Positions 32,093-41,350 of a stretch of 64,000 nt of DNA are shown here, piece by piece (the stretch's first letter is position 1; the number at the start of each line of letters is the position of its first letter). Both the position numbers and the translations under genes were made by a program. The DNA is taken from positions 1 to 64,000 of the forward strand of contig VHCO01000010.1 in the NCBI GenBank assembly GCA_016871715.1. Reading direction: 5' to 3'. A model generated the notes under the pieces. It ran no database searches, was not told where the DNA came from, and worked only from the letters and a program-made list of their open reading frames with translations. The DNA is from Verrucomicrobiota bacterium (GTDB lineage Bacteria; Verrucomicrobiota; Verrucomicrobiia; Limisphaerales; J093).

Positions 32093-33688
32093 TCAGCGGC
32101 CCGACTGACCAGGAGGCCGCGGACTGGGTGGTGGCGACATACGGTCGAGGGCTGGGAAGGGGAAATCGGACGAGGGCGTTCGCTGCTCGCGCAGGATACG
32201 CTCGAGCCGAGCCACGAGCTCCGGATGCTGCGCGGCGACATCTGTGGTCTCGGCGCGGTCGGTCTTAAGGTGGTAAAGTTCAAGGCCGAGGTCGGGCGAG
32301 GCGTTGTTGCCGCGCGCCGTGAGGTTGCGACGGATGCCCTTCCAATCCCCCCAATGGACGCTCTGCTGGCCGCCGTAGCCGGGAAACTCGCGGTAGAGAA
32401 ACGGACGCGCCGGCTGGGTCTGGCCCAACAGCGTGGGCGCCAAGCTGAACCCGTCCAGGTCTTTAGGCGCCGTCTCCGGTGCGCCCGCCAGGTCTAGGAG
32501 CGTGGGCAGCCAGTCCTCGAAGCCGCTCAAGAAGTCGGTGGCTGAGCCGGGTGGGATGTGCCCCTTCCAACGGACCAGAGTCGGCACGCGGATGCCCCCC
32601 TCGTAAAGCGTGCCCTTGCCGTCGCGCAACCCACCGGCCGAGTCGAAGAAGGCGCAATCGGTGCCGGCCAAGCCCTGGTGCGTGCCGTTGAGCGGGCCAT
32701 TGTCGCTCGAGAAGACAACGACGGTGCGCTCGTCCAAACCCAACTCCCCGATCAAAGTCATCAACCGGCCGATCTCGCGGTCCATGCGGGTGATCATAGC
32801 GGCGTAGGCAGCCTTCGGGTGGAAGTGCGGGAGGTAACCTTTGCCGCCGACGTAGGGTGGGTCGTCCCAGCGACCGACGTACTCCTCGATCGAATCGTTG
32901 GGCACCTGCAGCGCCACATGCGGGACGGTCGTGGGCCAGTAGAGGAAGAACGGCCGGGCCCGATGGGCGCGCACGAAGGCCAACGCCCGATCGGCAATGA
33001 GGTCGGCGGAGTATTGGTTGCCTTGAAACCGGCGGTAGGTCGCTGCCCGGTTCGCATCTTCGGTCGGCTCGAGCTTGTCGTGCGCGGAGAAGGGCGGGTT
33101 GTCGAGGGCGACGGTTTTCCCGTTGTCCCAGAGGTAAGTCGGATAGAAATTGTGCGCCACAGCCTGGCAGTTGTAGCCGAACCAGCGATCGAAGCCCTGC
33201 CGGAGCGGTTCTCCCGTCGAGCCTGGCCCACCCAGTCCCCACTTGCCGAAGCCGCCCGTCGCATAGCCTAAGGACCGCAGCAACTCCGGCAGGGTGACGG
33301 TCTCGTCCGGGATGGGATGCTGGCCCTCGACCTCGGGTTGGCCCAAGCGGGACAGGGCGCGATCGCCCATCTGGCGGTTGTTGCGAATGAAGGCGTGGCC
33401 CGGATGTTTGCCGGTCATGAGGACACAGCGCGACGGGGCGCAGACGGCATTGCCGGCATAGTGACGTGTCAACTTCATGCCTTCAGCCGCCAAGCGATCC
33501 AGGTGGGGTGTGCGGATCTTCTGCTGGCCGAAACAGCCGAGGTCGCCATAGCCCAGGTCATCAGCCAAAATGAAGACGATGTTCGGCCGGGCGGAGGCAG
33601 GTGACGCCGGCGCTGCGGTGAGGGTGCGGGGGGTTGGGGCGCCACAGGCCAGGGCGCAGAGTGCCCCCATCGCGATCAGGGATTTCAT
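32093..33688 (-). CDS. Secreted arylsulfatase (formylglycine sulfatase)
   Basis: A 531-residue type I sulfatase. An N-terminal signal (MKSLIAMGALCALAC) precedes the catalytic domain. Metal-binding Asp43-Asp44 lie in FILADDLGYGD. The formylglycine site is Cys83 in CAPSRCVLMTG, which needs a maturation enzyme not seen in the window. Later motifs such as VVFSSDNGP and the C-terminal WKGIRRNL segment fit the family. It probably removes sulfate from extracellular polysaccharides. It sits downstream of the glutamine-synthetase-like gene on the same strand, 149 bp away, and converges with the ferredoxin gene. Confidence 0.92.
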   Translation of the reverse strand: MKSLIAMGALCALACGAPTPRTLTAAPASPASARPNIVFILADDLGYGDLGCFGQQKIRTPHLDRLAAEGMKLTRHYAGNAVCAPSRCVLMTGKHPGHAFIRNNRQMGDRALSRLGQPEVEGQHPIPDETVTLPELLRSLGYATGGFGKWGLGGPGSTGEPLRQGFDRWFGYNCQAVAHNFYPTYLWDNGKTVALDNPPFSAHDKLEPTEDANRAATYRRFQGNQYSADLIADRALAFVRAHRARPFFLYWPTTVPHVALQVPNDSIEEYVGRWDDPPYVGGKGYLPHFHPKAAYAAMITRMDREIGRLMTLIGELGLDERTVVVFSSDNGPLNGTHQGLAGTDCAFFDSAGGLRDGKGTLYEGGIRVPTLVRWKGHIPPGSATDFLSGFEDWLPTLLDLAGAPETAPKDLDGFSLAPTLLGQTQPARPFLYREFPGYGGQQSVHWGDWKGIRRNLTARGNNASPDLGLELYHLKTDRAETTDVAAQHPELVARLERILREQRTPSSDFPFPALDRMSPPPSPRPPGQSGR

Positions 33689-33837
33689 GCGGCAGGATTA
33701 TGTGGCCGGTCCTGCCAAAGCCAAGTCCAGAGAACCCGAATCCTTAGCGAGGCGGAGCGGGGATGGGACGGACACGCGCCTAGGCACTCCGGCATCTCCA
33801 AGCCACGCCCAGGGGATCGGCCCGAGCCGCGCCGACC

Positions 33838-35283
33838 TCATATCCGCTCGAAGTAGCGCTGTTTCTCCCAGTCCGTGACCGCGTCGGCGAAGGCCTGCAG
33901 TTCGAGTCGCGCGTGGTGGACATAGAACTCGACCACCGCCTCGCCGAACGCGGCCCGAGCGAGTTCGCTGCGCTCGAACAAGTCCGTGGCGTCCCGGAGG
34001 CTGGCGGGCAACCGGGGAAGCTGGAGATCGACGTAGGCATTGCCGCGGTATTCCTCGCCGCAATCGAGTTGCTCGCGCACGCCCGCCATGCCCGCGGCGA
34101 GCATCGCCGCCAACGCCAGATAGGGATTCGCGTCGGCGCCCGGCATGCGGTTCTCGAGCCGGAAACTGTCGCCCTCGCCCACGACGCGGAACCCGACGGT
34201 GCGATTGTCCGTGGCCCAGGCCATGCGCGTGGGCGCCCAACTGCCGGGCTGGTACCGTTTGTAGCTGTTGATCGTCGGGGCGTAGCAATAGGCCAGCTCA
34301 GGCGAGTATTTCATCAAACCACCCAAGAACGAGCGGAACAATCGAGAACCGACGGCGCACGGCAGATGGCGGCTGGCAGCTTGGGCTGAGTCCCCACGTT
34401 CCACTTTCCTCGTTCCCCGCGTCGAGCTCCGTGCTGCGCGTGCGGTCTGCCGGGCGCCGCGCTCCTCGACAAAGCGGTTTTGGCCGCCTTGCCAGAGGCT
34501 GAGATGGATATGGCAGGAATTGCCGGCTTCACTCGGGGCGTATTTGGCCATGAAACTGACCGCCTTGCCGTGTTGCTCGGCGATCTCCTTGACGCCTTGC
34601 TTGAAGAGGGTGTGGCGATCGGCCATCTCGAGAGGCGCAGCGCACGTGAAATTGATCTCGTGCTGACCGCGGCTCCACTCGCCCTTGCTGCTCTCGACCG
34701 GCACGCCGGCGGCGGTCATGCCGTTGCGGAGGGCGCGCATGAGGGGTTCGTCGCGCGTGGGTTGGAGGAGGTGATAATCGATGCGGTAATCGCTGGCAGG
34801 GACGAGGTCGCGGTAGCCGCTGGCAAAGGCGTTGTGGTAGGTCTGGTTGAACAGGTAGAACTCGAGTTCGGTGGCGCAACGGCAGGCCCAACCCGCTTGG
34901 TCGAGCCGCTCGAGTTGCCCGCGCAAGACGGAACGGGGCGCCTCGGCGACGAGGGCGCCATCGGGGCGGACATAATCGCAGATGACCAACGCCGATCCCG
35001 GCTGCCAAGGCAGCGCGCGCAGCGTGCTCAGGTCGGGGCGGAAGGCGAAATCGCCAAAGCCCGCCTCCCAATTGGCTACGCGGAAGCCATTGAGAGGGTC
35101 CATCTCGAGGTTGACGGTCAGGAGGTAATTGCAGCCGTGCGTGCCGTGGGCGGCCACGGACTCGATGAAGTGCTCGGCGCGAAAGCGTTTGCCGACCAAG
35201 CGCCCAAACGGGTCGGGGAACGCCACGAGGACGGTGTCGATGGCGCCGGCGCGAACTTGGGTTTTGAGTTGGGTGAGGGTCAT
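33838..35283 (-). CDS. Glutamine synthetase-like ligase (gamma-glutamylamine synthetase type) with an insertion
   Basis: From MTLTQL the protein has 481 residues. The N-terminal beta-grasp part contains DPFGRLVGKR. The catalytic part contains ATELEFYLF, KGEWSRGQHEINF (usually GPGQ), KAVSFMAKY, NSCHIHLSLW and RLENRMPGADANPYLALA, all glutamine synthetase signatures. The type resembles PuuA-like gamma-glutamylputrescine synthetases more than GlnA. An arginine-rich stretch of about 37 residues (from RGARQTARAARSS to about HLPCAVGS) is inserted between NRFVEE and LFRSFLGG, encoded near 34347-34460. It has low-complexity, non-family sequence. The gene is last in a four-gene minus-strand cluster, 10 bp after its neighbour. 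Confidence 0.85.
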   Translation of the reverse strand: MTLTQLKTQVRAGAIDTVLVAFPDPFGRLVGKRFRAEHFIESVAAHGTHGCNYLLTVNLEMDPLNGFRVANWEAGFGDFAFRPDLSTLRALPWQPGSALVICDYVRPDGALVAEAPRSVLRGQLERLDQAGWACRCATELEFYLFNQTYHNAFASGYRDLVPASDYRIDYHLLQPTRDEPLMRALRNGMTAAGVPVESSKGEWSRGQHEINFTCAAPLEMADRHTLFKQGVKEIAEQHGKAVSFMAKYAPSEAGNSCHIHLSLWQGGQNRFVEERGARQTARAARSSTRGTRKVERGDSAQAASRHLPCAVGSRLFRSFLGGLMKYSPELAYCYAPTINSYKRYQPGSWAPTRMAWATDNRTVGFRVVGEGDSFRLENRMPGADANPYLALAAMLAAGMAGVREQLDCGEEYRGNAYVDLQLPRLPASLRDATDLFERSELARAAFGEAVVEFYVHHARLELQAFADAVTDWEKQRYFERI

Positions 35284-35293
35284 GGGTCGGGAA

Positions 35294-35536
35294 TCAGCGC
35301 AAGTGCGACAGCCGCGCGCGTTGCTCGAGCAGCTTGGCACGCCGGAAGTCGCGGTACGGCTCCAAGAGCAGTTCCTCCAATTGGCGCCGGGTCATGCCGG
35401 GCAGCTCCGATCGAGCGAGGACGAGGTCCAGCTTCTCCCAATACCGCCGCAGGTGAGCGGCTTTGTCGCGGTCCGCGCCTGTGTCCAGGTCGAACTTTGC
35501 CTGCAGGAGTGCCTCGAGCTCAGGATTTCGGGACAT
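35294..35536 (-). CDS. Small conserved-looking protein of unknown function
   Basis: 80 residues, highly charged and helical (MSRNPELEALLQAKFDLD, then LRRYWEKLDLVLARSE). It overlaps the preceding gene by 17 bp and ends 10 bp before the ligase gene, so it is almost certainly translated within the operon. I recognise no family. Tight coupling suggests an accessory role in the same amine or glutamate chemistry; this is inference. Confidence 0.6.
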   Translation of the reverse strand: MSRNPELEALLQAKFDLDTGADRDKAAHLRRYWEKLDLVLARSELPGMTRRQLEELLLEPYRDFRRAKLLEQRARLSHLR

Positions 35537-35936
35537 GGCAGACCGCCTCGATCAGGTTAGCCTTCTGCTGAGGACTGAGCGGGCTGTGCCACACGCGCTC
35601 GTCGGTGCGGAGCATCTCGACGGTCGCCTCGACATCCGCGAGGGTGAAGTGGTGGTAGGCGGGCGGCAACCCGCCTTGAGCAGTCGCTTGAGCGGCGACC
35701 CGCTCGCCTTCGGCGATGAGACTGGCGATCCAGGTCTTGTGTTGCCGCAGGTCGGCGGCGCTCGGGTCACGCAGGATCATGCGTTCGTCCACGGTGTCTT
35801 GAAAAAGCCGCACGGCCTTGAACCACGCCACGATTTCCTCGAGCAGGCCATAGCGCCGGGCCAGCAAGTCGCGGGTGTTCTGGTCGATGACCAGACCGAC
35901 TGCCTCCCAGCGTGGACATTCCAGCACGTCTGTCAT
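35520..35936 (-). CDS. Helical protein of unknown function in the ALDH-ligase operon
   Basis: 138 residues from MTDVLECPRWEAVGL; earlier in-frame starts are less likely because they lengthen the protein into the upstream gap. It is helical with several aromatic and acidic positions (EEIVAWFKAVRLFQDTVDER). No signal or membrane segment is seen and no family is recognised. It lies 67 bp after the aldehyde dehydrogenase stop and overlaps the next gene. Confidence 0.55.
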   Translation of the reverse strand: MTDVLECPRWEAVGLVIDQNTRDLLARRYGLLEEIVAWFKAVRLFQDTVDERMILRDPSAADLRQHKTWIASLIAEGERVAAQATAQGGLPPAYHHFTLADVEATVEMLRTDERVWHSPLSPQQKANLIEAVCHVPKS

Positions 35937-36003
35937 GGGCGCACTATGTTGTCTTTCCGACCCGCAGTCAACGCGGCCCAACCCTCGGCCCGCGGCGAGC
36001 CGT

Positions 36004-37434
36004 TCACTCCGCGACGTACACATTCTTTAACTCGGTGTACCCCTCGAGCGCGTTCATGCCCAGGTCGCGCCCGATGCCGCTCTGCTTAAACCCGCCGAAC
36101 GGGGCCTCGACGTGGACGCTGGAGTGCGAGTTGACGCTCAGGACGCCGCTCTCGACCTGGCGCGCCACCCGCAACGCCCGCCGCAGGTCGTTGGTCCAAA
36201 GCGAGCCGCTGAGGCCGTAGGGGGTGGCGTTGACCTCGCGGATCATGGCCGTCTCATCGTCGAACGGCCTGACGGCCACCACCGGACCGAAGATCTCCTC
36301 GCGCCAGCACCGGTCCGCCTGGCCCACCTCGAGCAGCACCGCGGGCTCGAGGTAATACCCCTTGCCCACAGGGCGGTTTCCGCCACAAGCGAATCGACTG
36401 CCACGCTGCCGCGCATCCGTCAAGTATTCCTCGACCGTGGCACGTTGCCCGGCCGAGACCAGGGGACCGAGCTGGGTCTCGGGCTTAGCGGGGTCGCCCA
36501 CGGCCAGTTTCCGTGTTGCCGCCACGAACTTCTCGACGAACGGCTCGTAGACCTTGCGCTCGACGAAGACGCGGCTGCGCGCGCAACAATCTTGGCCTGT
36601 ATTGGCGAACACGCTCATCGGCGACGTCTCCGCCGCGCGCTCCCAGTCGGCATCCGCAAAGACGATGTTGGGCGATTTACCCCCGAGTTCGAGCGAGATG
36701 CGTTTGAGGTCGCGCGACGCCAGTTCCATGATGTGGCGGCCAATCTCGGTCGAGCCCGTGAACGAGACTTTGCGGATGAGCGGGTGCGTCACCAAGGCAT
36801 CGCCGATCGCCGAACCGGCGCCCGGCAGCACCTGGAGCACGCCCGGCGGCAAACCGGCTTCGCAGGCCAGTTGACCGAGCTTGAGGGCGGTGAGCGGGGA
36901 GAGTGAGGCCGGCTTAAGGATCACAGCGTTGCCCGCGGCCAGAGCCGGCGCCACCTTCCAGCAGCCGATCGGGAAAGGGAAGTTCCACGGCACAATGGCC
37001 GCCACGACGCCCAGGGGCGCATGCAGCGTGTAATCGAAGCCGCCGCGCCAGACCGGGATCGTCTGGCCACAGAATTTAGTGATGGCGCCTGCGTAGAACT
37101 CGAATACGCGCGCGCCTAGGCCGATCTCGTCGCGGGCGTCGCCGATCGGCTTGCCGATGTTTTGGCACTCGATTTGGGCGAGGTCCTCGAGGTGCTCGCG
37201 CAGGAGCCGGGCGATGGCATACATGACCTCAGTCCGTTTGCCCGGTGTCCAATCGCGCCAGTTGGATTCCCAGGCGCGATGGGCGGAGTCGACGGCCGCG
37301 TCCACGTCGGCTAGATCGGCGGCGGCCACTTCGGCCAAGGGCGTCTCGGTGGCCGGGTTGACCAACGGCGTGCGCCGCCCGGAAGCCGAGTCTCGGTAGG
37401 AACCGTCCACGAACAACTGGTCAGGCAACTTCAT
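36004..37434 (-). CDS. NAD(P)-dependent aldehyde dehydrogenase
   Basis: 476 residues from MKLPDQLFVDG. Family landmarks are complete: PWNFPFPIGCWKVAPALAAG, KPASLSPLTAL, FTGSTEIGR, catalytic Glu in ELGGKSPN, catalytic Cys in GQDCCARSR, and EEIFGPVV. It resembles betaine/gamma-aminobutyraldehyde or PuuC-type dehydrogenases; substrate cannot be fixed. It is the first gene of a likely operon with two unknown genes and the gamma-glutamyl ligase. This suggests oxidation of an amine-derived aldehyde, as in the Puu putrescine route, although no oxidase or gamma-glutamyl hydrolase is visible. Confidence 0.92.
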   Translation of the reverse strand: MKLPDQLFVDGSYRDSASGRRTPLVNPATETPLAEVAAADLADVDAAVDSAHRAWESNWRDWTPGKRTEVMYAIARLLREHLEDLAQIECQNIGKPIGDARDEIGLGARVFEFYAGAITKFCGQTIPVWRGGFDYTLHAPLGVVAAIVPWNFPFPIGCWKVAPALAAGNAVILKPASLSPLTALKLGQLACEAGLPPGVLQVLPGAGSAIGDALVTHPLIRKVSFTGSTEIGRHIMELASRDLKRISLELGGKSPNIVFADADWERAAETSPMSVFANTGQDCCARSRVFVERKVYEPFVEKFVAATRKLAVGDPAKPETQLGPLVSAGQRATVEEYLTDARQRGSRFACGGNRPVGKGYYLEPAVLLEVGQADRCWREEIFGPVVAVRPFDDETAMIREVNATPYGLSGSLWTNDLRRALRVARQVESGVLSVNSHSSVHVEAPFGGFKQSGIGRDLGMNALEGYTELKNVYVAE

Positions 37435-38369
37435 GGCGCGCAGCCTATCGGCCCGACTGGCGCGGTTCAATCTCTATGCCGCAGGCCAGCCGTCCCGTAG
37501 CGCAGCTCGGTCACTCGAAGTTCACTACCCACGTCGCCTTTCGCCAGGTCCTCGGGCCACCCCGCAGCGAGCCTCGGCCGGCCTACGCCTCCTACGCCAC
37601 TCCTCTCGGAAGTTCGGGCATGCGCTGTAATCACAGCGCCTTACGGGCAAACGCCCTCGATGATCTCGACCTCTCCCTAGGTGGGCACCCTTGATTCTCC
37701 GCCCCCCCGCCTCCCGTTGAAAGGGGTGCGTGGCTCGGGTCCGCCCAGGGTTGCATGTTCGAACACTCCCGAATCCTCAGCGAGGGGCTCAGCACATGCC
37801 ATTCCGGGTGGGATGGGTCAAAAGCCTGGCGGGGCGCGGGGCGCCAGCCCCGCTGGGCGAAGGTGGCCGTCCGCGATCCTGCCTTGTTACTGATGAGTCA
37901 CTGAGCTGGACTACAACACGGCGGTAGGGCGCGCACTCCGCTGCGCGCCGCGGCTTCCTGTATCCACAATGGTTTACGGCGCGCAGAGGACTGCGCGCCT
38001 GCAAGCTGTCGTCTAGCCCGACCTCTGATCAGTGAGGATTCGAGAGACCTGGAGAGCTCTGAGCGGGTAGAATCTCGTTGAAACCTGGTTCTGAACCCCT
38101 AGCATTACCACCTCCATGTCTCGCCCCAGCCGAACCGGGGAGTGGGATCTAAACTGCCAAACATGCAGAGCTACCAGCTTGCCTTGCATACCGCCGACGG
38201 CCTCGCTGCGGACACGCCGCTAGCCGCGAAGCGATTGGCAACAGGACCGTACCCGCTGGCTGGCACTCCCCGTGAACCGGCCGTACCGCCGGGCCGGCCG
38301 CTCGGGCACGGTGAGCTGCCTCGCTCGGCGCGCCCAGCGGTCGCGCGACCGGTCAGTTGACTTGCACCG
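37435..38369. other. Non-coding region between ALDH and HAD genes, containing a BIME element
   Basis: About 930 bp without a credible gene. A GC-rich inverted repeat (GCGGGGC with GCCCCGC) lies near 37829-37853, and the BIME pair lies at 37891-37999. The two flanking genes are divergent, so promoters for both should be here, but I could not place them. Confidence 0.55.
37891..37999 (+). repeat. BIME-like element B1 (two 22-bp hairpins, 28-bp spacer)
   Basis: Hairpins lie at 37928-37949 and 37978-37999; the second is perfect, GGCGCGCAG with a 4-base loop and CTGCGCGCC. The spacer is 28 bp. A left flank beginning TGATGAGTCACTGAG (37891) is shared with element B2, which lies in the opposite orientation. 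Confidence 0.8.
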
Positions 38370-39203
38370 ATGTCTTCCCGGTTGCGACAAGTCCGCCACC
38401 TCGCCCTGGATATGGACGGTACGATCTACCGGGGCGGGACCCTGTTCGATAGCACCGTCCCATTCCTGGCGCGACTGTCGGAACTGGGCATCGGGTACAC
38501 GTTCCTGACCAACAACCCCTCGAAGAGCCGGACGGACTATCTCGAGCACTTGCGCCAATTGGGTGTCCCAGCCACCTCCGCGCAGCTTTACACCTCGACC
38601 CAAGCCACCATCGAGTTCATCCGGCAAACGCATCCGCGCGTGCAGAGGCTCTTTGCGCTGGGCACCCCCAGCATGAACGCAGAATTCACCGCCGCCGGTT
38701 TCGACTTGCTGCCCGACAGCCCGGAGGCAGAACCCGATGCCGTGCTCGTGGGCTTTGACCTCACCCTGACCTATGCGCGGCTGTGCCGGGCAGCCTGGTG
38801 GATCAGCCTGGGCAAACCCTGGTTCGCTACCAATCCCGATCGCGTCTGCCCGACGGACCTCCCGACGGTGCTGGTCGACTGCGGTTCCATCTGCGCCGCG
38901 CTCGAAGCGGCCACGGGACGCACCCCAACGGCCGTGTTGGGCAAGCCGGATCCGGCCATGCTCCGTGGCATCCTGCACGAACACGGCCTCCGACCGGACC
39001 AGTTGGCGATGGTCGGCGACCGGCTTTACACCGACGTCGAGATGGCGCGTCGTGCCGGCGTGTTGGGCGTGTTGGTGTTGACGGGTGAAACCAAGGCGGA
39101 GGACGTGGCGCAGGCGGCCCAGGCGCCGGACCTGGTGGTTCCCTCGTTGCACGAACTGGGCCTCTTACTTCAAACCCATCGCTCTCCTTCTACCTCGGTA
39201 TGA
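38370..39203 (+). CDS. HAD-superfamily (NagD-like) phosphatase
   Basis: 277 residues. HAD motif I is LALDMDGTIY (nucleophile Asp and acid/base Asp), motif II includes FLTNNPSKS, and the late motifs are GKPDPAML and MVGDRLYTDVEMA. The cap arrangement fits class IIA (NagD/4-nitrophenylphosphatase-like). The substrate is unknown, probably a small sugar or nucleotide phosphate. The stop codon overlaps the start of the symporter gene (ATGA at 39200-39203), so the two are translationally coupled. Confidence 0.9.
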   Translation: MSSRLRQVRHLALDMDGTIYRGGTLFDSTVPFLARLSELGIGYTFLTNNPSKSRTDYLEHLRQLGVPATSAQLYTSTQATIEFIRQTHPRVQRLFALGTPSMNAEFTAAGFDLLPDSPEAEPDAVLVGFDLTLTYARLCRAAWWISLGKPWFATNPDRVCPTDLPTVLVDCGSICAALEAATGRTPTAVLGKPDPAMLRGILHEHGLRPDQLAMVGDRLYTDVEMARRAGVLGVLVLTGETKAEDVAQAAQAPDLVVPSLHELGLLLQTHRSPSTSV

Positions 39204-41350
39204 CGGCTTACCTTTACTCCTATCTTGTCGGCGGCGTGGTGTTCGCCGTCGGCCTCGGCTACGCCGCGAAACAAGGCTACATCGGGTTTTCCGGGCGCAA
39301 GCTGCGGAATCTGCTGCTGAGCCTGGGGGTGCTGCTGTTCTTCGCCCTGCTGCAAGGGTTGCTGCAGTTCGTCCCGATGACAGCCGCGCCGGCCCAGGCA
39401 TACACCGGCGGCGCCGAGGAGGTGCTCGATGAGGGGAGCCGCATCCGCGGCACGGCGCTCGATTACCTGATCGTGGTCGCCTATTTCGGGCTGATTCTGT
39501 TCAACGGCATTTACTTCGGGCGGCGGCAGAAGACCACGCGGGACTTTTTCTTTGGCGGGCAACGGTTCGCCTGGTGGCTGATTGCCATCAGCCTGATCGC
39601 AACGACGATCGGCTCGTACAGTTTCGTGAAGTACAGCGAGATGGGCTACCAGTACGGCCTGGGCGCCACCCAAGCGTATTGGAACGATTGGCTCTGGTTC
39701 CCCCTGCTGGTCTTTGGTTGGCTGCCGCTGTTGTATTTCTCGCGCATCGTGTCGGTGCCCGAGTACTTCGGTCGGCGCTACGGCCCGCAAGTTCGGCTCT
39801 ACGCCACGGTCTATTTGCTGATCTATCTGGTCGGTTACGTGGGGGTGAACCTCTACACCATGGGCGTGGTGGTCCACATCCTGGTGGGCTGGCCCATTCC
39901 CCTCGCCGCGCTCGTCGTGGCCATGGTCTCGGCCACCTACGTCACCATCGGCGGCCAGAGCAGCGTCATCATGAACGACCTGATCAACGGTCTGTTTCTG
40001 CTCCTGGTCGGCGCGCTCATCTTCATTCTGGGCGCTTCCTACCTGGGTGGCTTCGACCTGCTGTGGCTCAACCTCCCCACGGAAGCGCGCCTGGCTTTTC
40101 CCAACTTCAACGAAGACCCGAGCTTCCCGGCCATCGGAGTCTTCTGGCAGGACGCCTTTGCCAACTCCGCCATGTTCTACTTCCTCAACCAAGGGATCAT
40201 CATGCGCTTCATGGCCGCGAAATCCCTGGATGAGAGCCGCAAGGCCGCCACGGTGATGATGGTGGCTTTGATGTTCGTTGGCGCGCTGGTGGTGGCCTCC
40301 GGCGGTCTGGTCGCCCGGGCCTTCACAAACGCCGGCGTACTGCCCGAAGTGCCCGCTCGCGAGGCCTTCTTCATCGCCGCCGAACTGCTCAGTCACCCCG
40401 GCATCTTCGGCCTCATCCTCGCCGCCATGACCGCCGCGCTCATGTCCACCGTGGACACCCTCATTACGGCCGTGTCGGCCGTGACGGTGAACGACCTCTA
40501 CCGGCCCTACTTCCGCCCGCAGGCCACCGACCCCCAACTGCTGCGCGCCGCCCGCATCGCGGCGTTGAGCGTGAGCGCGATTGGAGTGCTGATGGTCCCG
40601 GTGTTCATGCAGTTCGACTCGATCTATCGCGCGCACGCCGCGTTCACCGCCGCCGTGACGCCGCCGATGGTCGTCGCGCTGTTGCTGGCGGTGTTCTGGC
40701 GGCGGTTCACCCGGACGGCGGCGCTGTGGACCCTGGCGGGTGGCTTGGTGCTCATGACGGCCTCGATGCTCTTTCCAGCGATGATCAAGCCCTTCGCCCA
40801 CGGTGTGGCGGGCGGGGACATCGCCTGGGACTTCTTGGGCGGCATGCGCGAGCAGACCTTCATGCGCGCCTGCTTCGGCGTCGTGTGCTGCGCGGCTATT
40901 GCCATCCTCGTCACCCTGCTCACCCGGCCCGAACCGGCGGAGAAGCAGCGCGGCCTTGTCTGGGGCACCATCCCCGATGCCTTGCACCGCTACAAAGGAT
41001 CGCCCGGACGCGAGGGCGAAGTCACTCGGGCCCTCGCCCGGCCGCAGCGATTGGAAAGGCGCCTGCCGCATTTCGGCGCCGCCGAACTGGAAGGTGTGCG
41101 CATCTCCGACACCGTGGCGCGCGCGCTCGACGCCCAGACTGGGGACTTGCTCTACGTCACCGACCCGCGCTGGTGGACCGGGGGCCTGCACTCGGCGCAC
41201 GTCATCGTGGCGGAGATCGCCGCGCAACCCGGTCAGGCGACGGTGGCCCTGGACGAAGGCGCCTTCCGCAACGTCGTGGGCAACCGGTTGGACCGCCCGG
41301 TCCGTATCGAGAAACTCTACGCCTCGGCGCCGGATCGAGGAAGCGCTTGA
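39200..41350 (+). CDS. Sodium:solute symporter (SSS family) with C-terminal cytoplasmic extension
   Basis: 716 residues with about 13-14 membrane segments. SSS landmarks include FFFGGQRFAWWLIAIS, GSYSFVKYSEMGYQYG, VPEYFGRRYG, and AAMTAALMSTVDTLITAVSA for the sodium site. An unusual N-terminal portion of about 80 residues precedes the core. The last 130 residues (from LTRPEPAEKQRG) form a soluble tail. The substrate is not readable; related verrucomicrobial transporters take up sugars or sugar acids. The ATGA junction couples it to the HAD phosphatase. Its last 149 bp overlap the end of apbE on the other strand. Confidence 0.88.
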   Translation: MTAYLYSYLVGGVVFAVGLGYAAKQGYIGFSGRKLRNLLLSLGVLLFFALLQGLLQFVPMTAAPAQAYTGGAEEVLDEGSRIRGTALDYLIVVAYFGLILFNGIYFGRRQKTTRDFFFGGQRFAWWLIAISLIATTIGSYSFVKYSEMGYQYGLGATQAYWNDWLWFPLLVFGWLPLLYFSRIVSVPEYFGRRYGPQVRLYATVYLLIYLVGYVGVNLYTMGVVVHILVGWPIPLAALVVAMVSATYVTIGGQSSVIMNDLINGLFLLLVGALIFILGASYLGGFDLLWLNLPTEARLAFPNFNEDPSFPAIGVFWQDAFANSAMFYFLNQGIIMRFMAAKSLDESRKAATVMMVALMFVGALVVASGGLVARAFTNAGVLPEVPAREAFFIAAELLSHPGIFGLILAAMTAALMSTVDTLITAVSAVTVNDLYRPYFRPQATDPQLLRAARIAALSVSAIGVLMVPVFMQFDSIYRAHAAFTAAVTPPMVVALLLAVFWRRFTRTAALWTLAGGLVLMTASMLFPAMIKPFAHGVAGGDIAWDFLGGMREQTFMRACFGVVCCAAIAILVTLLTRPEPAEKQRGLVWGTIPDALHRYKGSPGREGEVTRALARPQRLERRLPHFGAAELEGVRISDTVARALDAQTGDLLYVTDPRWWTGGLHSAHVIVAEIAAQPGQATVALDEGAFRNVVGNRLDRPVRIEKLYASAPDRGSA

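Noticed and set aside
37735..38360. Several short plus-strand frames before the HAD gene
   Set aside because: They run through the BIME hairpins and have no coding character; they are repeat-derived.
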